NCBI GenBank assembly: GCA_017459345.1
Contig: JAFUDC010000091.1
Span: 91,221 to 155,220 of the forward strand
Direction: 5' to 3'
DNA: 64,000 nucleotides
Source: Eubacterium sp.
GTDB lineage: Bacteria; Bacillota; Clostridia; Lachnospirales; Lachnospiraceae
The notes beneath the pieces are model-generated. The model was not told the origin of the DNA. It worked only from the letters and a program-made list of their open reading frames with translations, and did no database searches. Made by a program: the position numbers and the translations under genes. This document shows positions 45,092 to 53,651 of this stretch, piece by piece (position 1 is the stretch's first letter; every line of letters begins with the position of its first letter).

Positions 45092-45346
45092 AGAGAAAAA
45101 GAAAGCAAAGTAGAAAACTGAGAAGAATTACACAATGACATCAGACTGCTTACTACATAAAAAGAAGCAGTAAAAAAGACCAGCCGGATGGTCTGTTGGA
45201 TCCTTATGATCCATGCCCATCCGGCTGGTCTTTTTTTTGTACAGCTGCACCGGTTTATTCCCTCGATTAACAAAACACAAGATATTCATAAATCACATCA
45301 AGATATTCTGCATACTTTCCCAGAAGCAGATTATATAATTAAATTA
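45092..45346 (+). repeat. ~255-bp terminator/leader module, copy 1
   Basis: About 90 percent identical by eye to 56912-57170. It carries the 55-bp hairpin element (45117-45172), a strong terminator and an AT-rich stretch ending in TATAATTAAATTA just before the next gene. Confidence 0.9.
45178..45238 (+). terminator. strong terminator inside module copy 1
   Basis: GACCAGCCGGATGG (45178-45191) pairs perfectly with 45217-45230, followed by eight T; GGATCC/GATCC forms an inner stem. Confidence 0.93.
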
Positions 45347-45373
45347 TTTCCTCCAACAGAAGAGGAGAAGGAA

Positions 45374-46305
45374 ATGAAGATCAGACCAATACCTTTTTCA
45401 GATGAGCTATTTTACTGGCTTCGTACCGGGAAACAACCAACCGTGCTGGAGCTCCAATTGGGATGTTTGATCCTAAAGAGAATGATGTTTTTACGATTCC
45501 GGAAGAAACCTTTGGGGAAAAAACGACCATGCAGCATCTCTGTGAGATAGATATTCCTCTGGAGCCTCTACTTGCCCTTTCACGTAATAACGAGAGCTCT
45601 GTCGTGCCGACGATCGAGGCTTTCATAGGCCGGGCGATACGTAAAACCTATGAGGTGGGAGATAAGATAATTACCGGTTATACCCCGATTGACCTTCGTC
45701 CCATCTTCCATTTCGAGAACAGCGGAAACTCATCTTCCAATTTTCCGATTCCCTATACAGAAAAAATGGACCGCTATGATCTGAATGAGCGTTCCATGTA
45801 CCTGCGGAGTATTCTGGATATTCAGAGTCAGCCAGAAAACCTTTTCGTGAAAGTAAAATACGCAAGGGATGCTATTATGGCAGTCACCAGGAAACGTCTT
45901 CCGCTGGGGATCAAAGCCCGCATAATCACGAACGGAGGCCGGAAGATAGACAGAAAGATCTATACCTATGGTATCTCTTATGCAGGAAAGGTTCGTTTTG
46001 GAGAGGAAATTGATCCGCACGTCGCGTCCGTGACGGCCTGCGCGGGCAGTTATTCATACCCCCTATGGATCCTTGCCTGTGAATTTGGCGGCATAATCAG
46101 ATTGGTGCTTACGCAGTCCTATGAGAGCGATGCACTGGCAAGAAATATCTGTAAGGAGATGTCTGATTATATCTCGGGTACCAGCTTTATAGACTGGGGA
46201 CACCATGATTTTGATGAATTTCATCTGAAGGATCTGAGGCATCTTCGCAGATTTGATAAACTGGAAGGAAGAATCGGAGAATGGAAAAAACAACAAAACA
46301 ACTAA
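45374..46305 (+). pseudogene. broken condensation-type acyltransferase (frameshift and internal deletion)
   Basis: A proper start (GGAGAAGGAA then ATG at 45374) encodes MKIRPIPFSDELFYWLR and VLELQLG. At about 45463 the sequence changes frame into FDPKENDVF... and continues to 46305 with SRNNESSVVPTIEAFIG, YTPIDLRPIFHFE, NERSMYLRSILDIQSQPENLF and TACAGSYSYPLWI. These are typical of CoA-dependent or condensation-like acyltransferases of this family. Between the two parts roughly 100 residues, including the HHxxxD-type active site, appear to be missing. The ATG at 45463 gives an open frame of 280 aa but no ribosome site. Its 3' end overlaps the next gene start (46281) as in an intact operon. Confidence 0.7.
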
Positions 46306-47206
46306 AGACTTGGCGCGTTATCGCCATCTTAAGTCTTTGTGCATTTTTGACAGTCAGCATACTTTACGCCTTTGGTGTTGGGTATAAAGAAACATCGCCC
46401 TCCATTGACGAAACCAAAGTGCCCTCCCTTTGGAACAAAGGGACTGGTGCAAAGAACAGTCTGCCCGACTATGCGGACATCTTCCCCTCTTGGAACCTGG
46501 AGAGTACGGTCCTTCGAGATCTAGTGTCATACGTGTCAGCCTGCACCGATCCATCTAGCCCTGATTATCTTTCATTGATAGTACAGCTGTCGTAGGCTTT
46601 GAGGGGATGACATACGGTCAATCTTTCTACAGGCCCATGTTGGAAGTCATTGACTACCTGAGGCTTAACGAATTCGACGTTTGGATGGTATCCGCCTGTG
46701 AACGCGAGGTGGTAAGAGCCGTTGTTGAACGTCTTGGTATTCCTTTTGATCGTGTGATCGGCACAGACGTCCCCTATATTGCTTCCGAAACAGGTGAAGA
46801 TGCTGTCGATGATTACAATATGAGTGCTAATGAAGCTATACTTCTTGGATTTCCGCTGGATGATGTGGAATGTGCTAAATCCGGCAAGTCTGCAGCGATC
46901 GCCAGAGAAATCGGCAGACGTCCTGTGCTGGCTTTTGGAAACAGTTCTGGGGACTATTCAATGCTTAACTATGCAGAGGGTAATCCCTATCATACAGGCA
47001 TGGGGTTTCTTGTTGTGTGTGACGATACCGAACGGGAATACGGCAGTCAAGAGAAAGCGGCCGAATTTTATGAAGCGGCAAAGCAGCAGGGGTGGACCAC
47101 CATTTCGATGGCCGATGACTGGGAGACAATCTATGGCGATGGAGTAAGGAAAACGGAGCTTCCCGGCGTGTATGAAGAAGCTTTTGATGATGCCCGAATG
47201 AAGTGA
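46281..47206 (+). pseudogene. broken HAD-superfamily hydrolase (N-terminal catalytic motif deleted)
   Basis: The first part (46281-46595) encodes a membrane/signal segment (TWRVIAILSLCAFLTVSILY) and LPDYADIFPSWNLEST...TDPSSPDY, then runs into a stop. The second part (46607-47206) starts within GFEGMTYGQSFYRPMLEVIDYL and continues with MVSACEREVVRAVVERLG, KSGKSAAIAREIG and VLAFGNSSGDYSMLNYAEG, the later HAD motifs. The DxDGT nucleophile motif that should lie between is absent. I infer an internal deletion plus frameshift of a secreted or membrane-attached HAD phosphatase. Confidence 0.75.
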
Positions 47207-47243
47207 AAGACAGAGGACTGACTACAAAAAGGATTTTAAATAG

Positions 47244-47333
47244 ATGAAGATTAAAAAGATCAACGCGGCACTGGGGATGCGCTGCTAGCATATTAGGTGC
47301 TGAAGGGCATCAACAGATTTTTGGAGGAAGCTT
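47244..47333 (+). pseudogene. remnant of a small membrane-protein gene
   Basis: A start with AAAGGA upstream encodes MKIKKINAALGMRC and stops at 47288. In another frame the next bases read VLKGINRFLEEAY directly before the PreA-like gene. The N-terminus resembles small membrane proteins of Lachnospiraceae that continue with a hydrophobic helix; here the body is gone. Confidence 0.4.
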
Positions 47334-48421
47334 ATGTTAACGAGGAACTTATTGAGATCGGACATGCTGAAATGTGTCCTGTGTCAGGATGCTCCGTGCA
47401 GCAAAGCCTGCGGCAGACTGGATCCGGGAGGGCTTTTGCGCAGCATATGGTTTGATGATGAGAAGGGCGCGGTTTACCGTCTTCTACCTGAGAATTATTG
47501 CCTGGATTGTGACGCAGCATGCGAGGTGGCATGCGTGCGGCCTTTAAGACAGTCTGTTCTTTCGAGATTCATGAGGCTTCGCCCCGGTTTTCTGCCATCA
47601 TGGGCAGCGACGGCGGCATTATCGGCTTCAAGAACATCGAACAGCTATCCGATCACAGCGTTGCGGAGAACATAGCGATCTTCCGCCGGTTGAAGCAGAA
47701 CTACCCCACAAAGCTTATCCTGGCCTCCATCATGGGGCAGAACGACGCAGAGTGGGAAGAACTGGCGCGGCTGTGTGAGAAAAACGGTGCGGACGGTATC
47801 GCCGCCATCAACACTATTAAGAGTGTCATCGGTGTCAATCCTCATACTTACGTCTCCGAGCCAGCGGTGCGGGGCAGGTCTGCCGTGGGCGGTTACAGTG
47901 GTAATGCCGTCAAACCTATTGCTCTGCGCTTCATCGCAGAACTGGGGCAAAATCCTGCCCTTCGAGGAATGCACCTGAGCGCTATGGGCGGTATCGAAAC
48001 CTGGCGTGACGCTTTGGAATTCATACTTCTCGGCGCGTGCAGCGTACAAGTGACCACGGCGGTGATGCAATACGGCTATCGAATCATTGATGATCTTAAA
48101 ACTGGACTGAACCTGTATCTGGCAGAAAAAGGCTTCAACAGTATTCAGGAAGCAGTTGGACTCGCCCTGGACGCTATCAGCGACACCACGGACGTACTGG
48201 AGCGGGATACAGTGATCTTCCCTCGATTTCTGAGGGAAAAGTGCATCGGCTGCGGGCGTTGCGCCATCTCCTGTGGGGACGGCGGGCACCAGGCGATCAA
48301 GCTGGATGAGAACCGCCGCCCCAAGCTGAACGGGCAAAAATGCGTAGGGTGCCATCTATGCATCCTTGTGTGTCTCCAGCGGGCGATTACACCCGGAATC
48401 AAGCGCATACAGCGCAAGTAA
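47334..48421 (+). pseudogene. preA: broken PreA-like dihydropyrimidine dehydrogenase (two deletions)
   Basis: Iron-sulfur/FMN enzyme family of pyrimidine reduction. A start with GGAGG upstream encodes a Cys-rich N-terminal module (KCVLCQDAPCSKACG, CLDCDAACEVAC). At about 47520 the frame changes into AAFKTVCSFEIHEASPRF of the FMN barrel, losing the barrel start. The barrel then runs EKNGADGIAAINTIKS: the usual two successive GADGI segments are collapsed into one, removing about 55 residues in frame. The C-terminal ferredoxin domain is intact (CIGCGRCAISC and CVGCHLCILVC). A 300-residue frame from 47519 remains open but cannot be a full enzyme. Confidence 0.8.
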
Positions 48422-48471
48422 GCAAAGCGATTTGATGATCGAGAATCCTGATTTGGAGATTTATCCAGAAC

Positions 48472-48616
48472 TGCTGCGATGCCCTCTATTGCTGCCGTAT
48501 GCTTGCCAAAACCTTAGTCCGCCGTTATAATACAGATAACCTGGATAGATGTTTCGTGAATCCCTAATCAGGAGATTATGAGTGATGAATAATAGGAGAC
48601 GGTATATGCAGACAAA
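48472..48616 (+). repeat. 145-bp promoter module, copy 2
   Basis: Second copy of the module at 44316-44460, with TTGCCA (48503-48508), 17 bases, TATAAT (48526-48531) and the same ribosome site and first codons. Confidence 0.92.
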
Positions 48617-50429
48617 GAGAATAGATAATATGAGAAATAATCTGATCCTGTTCATAAAGCCGATTATCGCGATTCTTGCATTATTGCTCCTGCCCTTACC
48701 AGGGACGGTATGTCCTTCCTTTGCATCACAGAAGGTGACCCTGACGATCGGGGATACATTTGACCGTTCCTCCAACGGTTATGACGGGGAAAACCAGCTC
48801 AGATTCTGGAAGCTTCTGGAGGAGAAGCTTGATGTTGAGATCCGTTTTGTCCAGCTGAATGAAGATAGCTATTCGGCGGCTATGGCAAGCGGAGACCTGC
48901 CGGATATTGTTGCAACCAATAATAACCTGGCTGAGATCATGGACACGCATCTGGCTATGAACCTGGATCCTTATCTGGAGGAATATGTCCCTAATTTTCT
49001 CAAAGGGGCTTCACGTCCGGCTTATGACCTCTTTAAGAAACTGATAAATGGAGGTGAAGGTTTCTATTTCTTCCCCTGCGGTATCGGATATAATGGCATC
49101 GGTTATTATAATACATTTTATACCAGGGGATACAGCCTGCGCTGGGATTATTATAAGGAGCTTGGTTATCCCGAGATCAACAATGAGGATGATTTTCTTG
49201 AAGTATTGAAGAAGATGCATGAGAATCATCCTTTTACGGAGGAGGGTTATCCGACCTACCTGTACGGCGTGGATAATCTTTCGGGTTATGATACGGCTTT
49301 TCGGGCAGATCTCAGCCTGGACTACTGGGCGGCCTTCCAGTATCAGAACAATATCTTCACCAATGAGATCTATGATGGATATGTGGACACAGACCACTCC
49401 AAGTGGTGGGCGGCAGCGGCCTGGCAGAATAAATTATACAGGGCCGGAAGAGAGGATGGCTCCTATGATCTGGAGATGTTAACCCAGACCGAGGATGAGT
49501 TTGTCGCCAAATGCGAGAGAGGGCAGTATCTGGGAGTTGATTATGCAAAGAGCGGTTTCTATAATAAAAAAGCTGGAGACGATCCGGATACTCTCTCCGG
49601 ATATTGCACCGTTCCCACTGCCGCTGCCAACTATTATAACAATGTATACCAGATTGTAGGAAATGGATCTGCCTACATGTGGTTTATCTCTGAGAGGAGT
49701 CCCCATAAGGAACAGGCCCTCAGACTCTTTAACTATATGTGTGATCCCGATTTCCTTCGGGAGAGGGCAATGGGGGAGAAGGGGGTCACCTGGGATTATA
49801 ATGATTCCGGAGTTCCTGAGATGACAGCGTATGGCAAGAAGGAGATGGATGCTTACAACAGCGGAACCGCATCAGATGATAATTACTATAATAACTGGAG
49901 CAATTTTGCCGGCCTGCCCAACAACTGGCCCCTTCTTCGCATGAACACCCTTCACCCGGATGGTTATCCCCTGGACTTCTACACGCAGTCGCGGGAATAC
50001 GTTGTTTCTACTATGAACAATAATATCTCCAAAGATATCTGTTCCCACTACAATGTCGAGCTCCCCTCTGATGCATTTTATAAGAAGGGCGGACTGGATT
50101 TTCGCAATGACTGCGGCGAGGCCATATCCTCCTGCATGTCCAGTCTGAAAACCGACCAGCTGCGTATCCTGAAAGAAGCTGCTGCGCTCATGGACTCGGT
50201 TCAGGTTGATCTGATACTGGCAGACTCTGATGAAGAGTTTAAGAGACTGCAGAAGAAAACCACAGAGCAGATAAAGGATCTGGGAGAAGAGGCGGTGTTT
50301 CGGGATTATCGGAAAAAATGGAATGCAGTCGCCAAGGTGATCGTTCCTCTTGTGAGGGAGGTCCAGATTGCGAATGGCATCAAGCCCTATACGAAAGAAG
50401 ACTATGAGAAGCTGCCCTATAAGAAATAG
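48606..50429 (+). CDS. extracellular solute-binding protein (607 aa)
   Basis: ABC-transporter family 1 type binding protein of the long (LipO/YtcQ-like) class for oligosaccharides. The signal peptide spans residues 14-40 (LILFIKPIIAILALLLLPLP, likely cleavage after SFA). There is a Cys at 36 but no convincing lipobox. The mature part has SGDLPDIVATNN, FFPCGIGYNGIGYYNTFY, YNTFYTRGYSLRWDYYKELGYP and SGYCTVPTAA, typical sugar-binder segments rich in aromatic residues. The start at 48606 follows AGGAGA. The two permease genes normally next to such a protein are absent; only the two-component pair follows. Confidence 0.85.
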   Translation: MQTKRIDNMRNNLILFIKPIIAILALLLLPLPGTVCPSFASQKVTLTIGDTFDRSSNGYDGENQLRFWKLLEEKLDVEIRFVQLNEDSYSAAMASGDLPDIVATNNNLAEIMDTHLAMNLDPYLEEYVPNFLKGASRPAYDLFKKLINGGEGFYFFPCGIGYNGIGYYNTFYTRGYSLRWDYYKELGYPEINNEDDFLEVLKKMHENHPFTEEGYPTYLYGVDNLSGYDTAFRADLSLDYWAAFQYQNNIFTNEIYDGYVDTDHSKWWAAAAWQNKLYRAGREDGSYDLEMLTQTEDEFVAKCERGQYLGVDYAKSGFYNKKAGDDPDTLSGYCTVPTAAANYYNNVYQIVGNGSAYMWFISERSPHKEQALRLFNYMCDPDFLRERAMGEKGVTWDYNDSGVPEMTAYGKKEMDAYNSGTASDDNYYNNWSNFAGLPNNWPLLRMNTLHPDGYPLDFYTQSREYVVSTMNNNISKDICSHYNVELPSDAFYKKGGLDFRNDCGEAISSCMSSLKTDQLRILKEAAALMDSVQVDLILADSDEEFKRLQKKTTEQIKDLGEEAVFRDYRKKWNAVAKVIVPLVREVQIANGIKPYTKEDYEKLPYKK

Positions 50430-50431
50430 GC

Positions 50432-50468
50432 GGCGGTATGACACCGCGTCGATGGAGGGAGAGCAGGG
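50432..50468 (+). pseudogene. 3' remnant of a YesN-type regulator gene
   Basis: CGGCGGTATGACACCGCGTC and the following bases match the last codons of the AraC-type regulator gene (53411-53452), encoding GMTPRRWRES. The match runs into the kinase start, so a regulator gene once stood directly upstream of this kinase. Confidence 0.75.
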
Positions 50469-52235
50469 GTGAAGAATCTGTATAAATCCTTAAAGTTTCA
50501 TATATTGCTGCCGGTTCTTATGATGATACTCTTTGTCACCATGGCTCTGACCTTTCTGGTTTCCCGTGTCTATATCGGCATGAGCCTGCAGCAGGAAAGT
50601 GAGAAGAATACAGTAAGCTTTGACACTGCGGCCTATATGATTAACATGACAGTGAACGAATCCGTCAGCAGGGTGAGAAGGATGCTGCTGGATGAGAGGG
50701 TTTCTTCTTATGCCAGGCTCCAGTACAAGTCCGACTTGGATCTGGTTCATGCAAGGATAGGCTGCCGGGATTATCTGCGCTCCCAGATAGAGAGTGACAG
50801 CGGCCTTTATGGTGTCCTGTTTCTGCGTCCTGATGGAAGCCTTTTTGGCGCTCTTCCCTATATGAACTGTTTCTGGGATCAGGCTGACATGGTGCAAATC
50901 AGTGCAGAAGTGACCAGTCAGATTTCGAAAATCCCCGATAGTGGCGTATCCTGGATCGGGCCTTTTTCAGGAAAAGATATCTATGGCTACGAAAACGAAA
51001 AGACCCCATCTTCCGTCATCATTGCTGCATGGAAGTCCGTCAGTGTCAGCTATGGGGAATGTTATGCCCTGATGCTGATGGATGAAGGGATATTCCAGGA
51101 CATGTTCAGGCTGATGAATGATGAGAACAGTGCCATCCATCTTTTTACCGCGGATAAGAGTGAATTCTTCTCATCAGATTACAGGACCAGTCTGTCTCCT
51201 GAAACCCTGCTTTCCAAAAAGAATCATGGCAGGATCATTAAAAACGGGGAAGATGGCTCGGTCTGCCTGTTTGCCGGGTCACTGGGCAATCCGGACTGGA
51301 CGATGGTCCGTGAAGTGTCCATGAATGATTATGAAGAATCCATCAGAAAAATCACCCGCATGGTCTGGCTGCTATCCGGTGCAGTTTTTGTCTTTGCCAT
51401 TGGATGCTATCTGATCTGGCTGAAACGCTTTATGCGCAGCTTTGATATGTTAAAAACCGGCATTATCCGTCTGGGTAATGGAGAATTCGTACCCATGGAG
51501 GACAAGCCCTTTTCGGTAGAAGAATTCGAGAGCATGCGGCAGGAGATGAATAAAACAGGACTCTCCCTTGCCCGGCATATGGAAACCATAAGGAGGATGG
51601 AGAGGGAGCAGCTGGAGCTGGAACTGCGCAACTTCCAGACCATCCTGTCCCCTCATATGATCTTTAATTCCATCACAGCCATAAAGTGGATGGCGGTCAT
51701 GATGGGGGCGGATCCTGTTGACAATATGCTGACGGAGCTGTCAGAGATGCTCCGGCCGGTTCTGCGGGAATGGCGTATCCAGTGGACCATCCGGGAAGAG
51801 CTTGACCATCTGAAACACTACACCCGCCTGCTGGATCTCCGCTACGGCAATAACTTTAAACTGGACTGCCAGATCCCGGAGACCCTCAATGATCTGTTTC
51901 TTCCAAGATTTACCCTGCAGCCCCTCATTGAGAACGCCTGCCAACACGGCGGCCGGCCCAAAGAAGCCCTGATTGTCACGGTGAGGGCCGCCCGGGAGGA
52001 AAATCTGATCACCATGACTGTGGCAGACAACGGGCGCGGCATCAGCCAGGAGAAGACAGAAGAAATCATGGAAATGATCCGGAGCGGAAAAAGAGGAAAT
52101 TGCATCGGATTATACAATGTATACAGCCGCCTGGTCATCTGCAAGGGGGAAGACAGCAGCCTGGAGATAGAAGCGATTAAGTCAGGCGGAACAAAGGTGA
52201 CACTGCGGTGGGGAGAGAAAACTGAGAAGAATTAG
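50469..52235 (+). CDS. YesM-type sensor histidine kinase (588 aa)
   Basis: Membrane sensor paired with the regulator downstream. A membrane helix (~12-32), an extracellular Cache-like domain (~35-295), a second helix (~298-318), a HAMP-like linker, then a LytS/YesM kinase domain: H396 in TILSPHMIFNSI (family form NPHFLYN), the N-box PLIENACQHG, and DNGRGIS. It starts with GTG after GGAGGGAGAGCAGGG; the same start context recurs in the remnants at 53449 and 55840. The position after the solute-binding protein suggests control of carbohydrate uptake genes. The 3' end overlaps the 55-bp hairpin element. Confidence 0.92.
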   Translation: MKNLYKSLKFHILLPVLMMILFVTMALTFLVSRVYIGMSLQQESEKNTVSFDTAAYMINMTVNESVSRVRRMLLDERVSSYARLQYKSDLDLVHARIGCRDYLRSQIESDSGLYGVLFLRPDGSLFGALPYMNCFWDQADMVQISAEVTSQISKIPDSGVSWIGPFSGKDIYGYENEKTPSSVIIAAWKSVSVSYGECYALMLMDEGIFQDMFRLMNDENSAIHLFTADKSEFFSSDYRTSLSPETLLSKKNHGRIIKNGEDGSVCLFAGSLGNPDWTMVREVSMNDYEESIRKITRMVWLLSGAVFVFAIGCYLIWLKRFMRSFDMLKTGIIRLGNGEFVPMEDKPFSVEEFESMRQEMNKTGLSLARHMETIRRMEREQLELELRNFQTILSPHMIFNSITAIKWMAVMMGADPVDNMLTELSEMLRPVLREWRIQWTIREELDHLKHYTRLLDLRYGNNFKLDCQIPETLNDLFLPRFTLQPLIENACQHGGRPKEALIVTVRAAREENLITMTVADNGRGISQEKTEEIMEMIRSGKRGNCIGLYNVYSRLVICKGEDSSLEIEAIKSGGTKVTLRWGEKTEKN

Positions 52236-52274
52236 ACAATGACATGAGACTGCTTACCACATAAAAAGAAGCAG
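52219..52274 (+). repeat. 55-bp hairpin element, copy 2 of 3
   Basis: ACTGAGAAGAATTA... to AAGAAGCAGTA, also at 45117-45172 and 56937-56992. ACTGCTT / AAGCAGT form a 7-bp stem. In this copy the element covers the kinase stop codon and the leader of the regulator. Confidence 0.88.
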
Positions 52275-52295
52275 TATACAAGAGAGGTATCAAAT

Positions 52296-53465
52296 ATGCT
52301 GACTGCATTGATTGCGGAGGATGAACTTCTTGTGAGGATCGGGATTGCCAGCTGCGTTCCCTGGACCCAGATGGGCATCGTTCTTGTAGGGGAAGCAGAA
52401 GATGGAGATGAGGCATGGAGGCTTTATCAGAAGCATCACCCGGACATTCTCATTGCCGACATCCGCATGCCGGGTATAAGCGGCCTGACACTCCTTCAGA
52501 AGATCCGGGAGGAGGATTCGGACTGTAAAGTGATCGTTGTCACCAATGTGGAGGATGATGCGGCGCTTAATGAGGTAAAGCAGCTGGGTGTTTCCCGGAT
52601 TCTGCTTAAGGCCTCTATGAAAAAGGAAGATATCCGTGCAGCAGTAGATTATGTCTGCCAGACCATACCAAAGGACGATGCCGGTCAGGCGGGACCTTAT
52701 CAGACAGAGAAGATCTGGGAAAACCTTCTTAGAAACAGAACGGTAAAGGCCCCCTATAAGGTTTATGGTATGACTGTTTTTAAGGCATTTCCTGATGAGA
52801 GGCTGACAGATACCCTGGAGTCATCAGTCTGCAATCTGATGATACACAGACTGGGAGAACCGGATCGCTATGACCTGCTGACCAAGGATTCCTGCCGCAT
52901 CCTCATCTGGAAAGAACCGCCGCTTAAAACTGCATCCCCGGATGTATTTATGGGACTGGCCAGATATGTCCGTGATCATTTTCAGATCCGGATCGGACTT
53001 GTCTCGATTTATGAGGAGATACCATTTGACAGGATTTCCTCTCTGGTGCGCCGCTGCGTCTCATTGCTTTCTTATCCCCATCTGTTTGAAAGTGTCATAC
53101 TGACCCTTGATGCAAATGGGAACAATCAGAATGTCCGGCCTAAGATCCGCCAGGCCCTGGAATATGTCAGCACACATCTTCACGAGGAATTGTCCCTGGA
53201 GCAGGTCAGCAGAGTAGTCGGTTACGAGCCGACATATTTTTCCCGGCTCTTTAGTAAAGAGATGGGCTTTCATTACAGTGATTATCTTCTCATGGCCCGC
53301 ATGATTTATGCCCAGGAGATGCTGCTCACAGGGGAAGCCGCCATAGGGGAAGTGTCCCGCAGGTGCGGGTTTTCCGATGCCGCCTACTTCAGCAGACGTT
53401 TTCGCATGTTCTGCGGCATGACACCACGTCAATGGAGGGAGAACAGGGGTGAAGAATTTGTATAG
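52296..53465 (+). CDS. YesN-type response regulator, receiver plus AraC helix-turn-helix (389 aa)
   Basis: Receiver domain (1-120) with acidic E8-D9, phosphoacceptor D55 in ILIADIRMPG and the Lys in RILLKAS. A linker (~130-280) follows, then an AraC/XylS DNA-binding domain (~285-385): LSLEQVSRVVGYEPTYFSRLFSKE and the second motif IGEVSRRCGFSDAAYFSRRF followed by MTPRQWRE. Partner of the kinase at 50469 and probable activator of solute-binding protein or related sugar-uptake genes. Its last ~150 bases are present again at 55709-55855. Confidence 0.93.
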   Translation: MLTALIAEDELLVRIGIASCVPWTQMGIVLVGEAEDGDEAWRLYQKHHPDILIADIRMPGISGLTLLQKIREEDSDCKVIVVTNVEDDAALNEVKQLGVSRILLKASMKKEDIRAAVDYVCQTIPKDDAGQAGPYQTEKIWENLLRNRTVKAPYKVYGMTVFKAFPDERLTDTLESSVCNLMIHRLGEPDRYDLLTKDSCRILIWKEPPLKTASPDVFMGLARYVRDHFQIRIGLVSIYEEIPFDRISSLVRRCVSLLSYPHLFESVILTLDANGNNQNVRPKIRQALEYVSTHLHEELSLEQVSRVVGYEPTYFSRLFSKEMGFHYSDYLLMARMIYAQEMLLTGEAAIGEVSRRCGFSDAAYFSRRFRMFCGMTPRQWRENRGEEFV

Positions 53466-53632
53466 ATCAGAGAAATGATCCGGAGCGGAAAAAGAGGTAA
53501 GGGCATTGGATTATATATTCAATCGTAATCGCTGCCTGGTCATCTGCAAGGGGGAAGACAGCAGCCTGGAGATAGAAGCGATTAAGTCAGGCGGAACTAA
53601 GGTGACACTGCGGTGGGGAGAAGGATGAAAAC
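53449..53632 (+). pseudogene. kinase remnant directly after the regulator (5' start fused to 3' end)
   Basis: GTGAAGAATTTGTATAGATC copies the kinase start (50469) and is immediately joined to a copy of the kinase 3' end (52071-52222), about 1.6 kb of kinase being deleted. Stop codons interrupt both parts. Confidence 0.85.
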
Positions 53633-53651
53633 AGATAACTAAAGACAAATA

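Noticed and set aside
45463-46305. intact 280-aa acyltransferase starting at ATG 45463
   Set aside because: There is no ribosome site there, while a well-formed start and matching N-terminus lie in another frame at 45374; the active-site part is absent.
48690-48725. lipobox in the solute-binding protein (Cys36)
   Set aside because: The residues before the Cys (LPGTVC) do not fit a lipobox; cleavage after SFA is more plausible.
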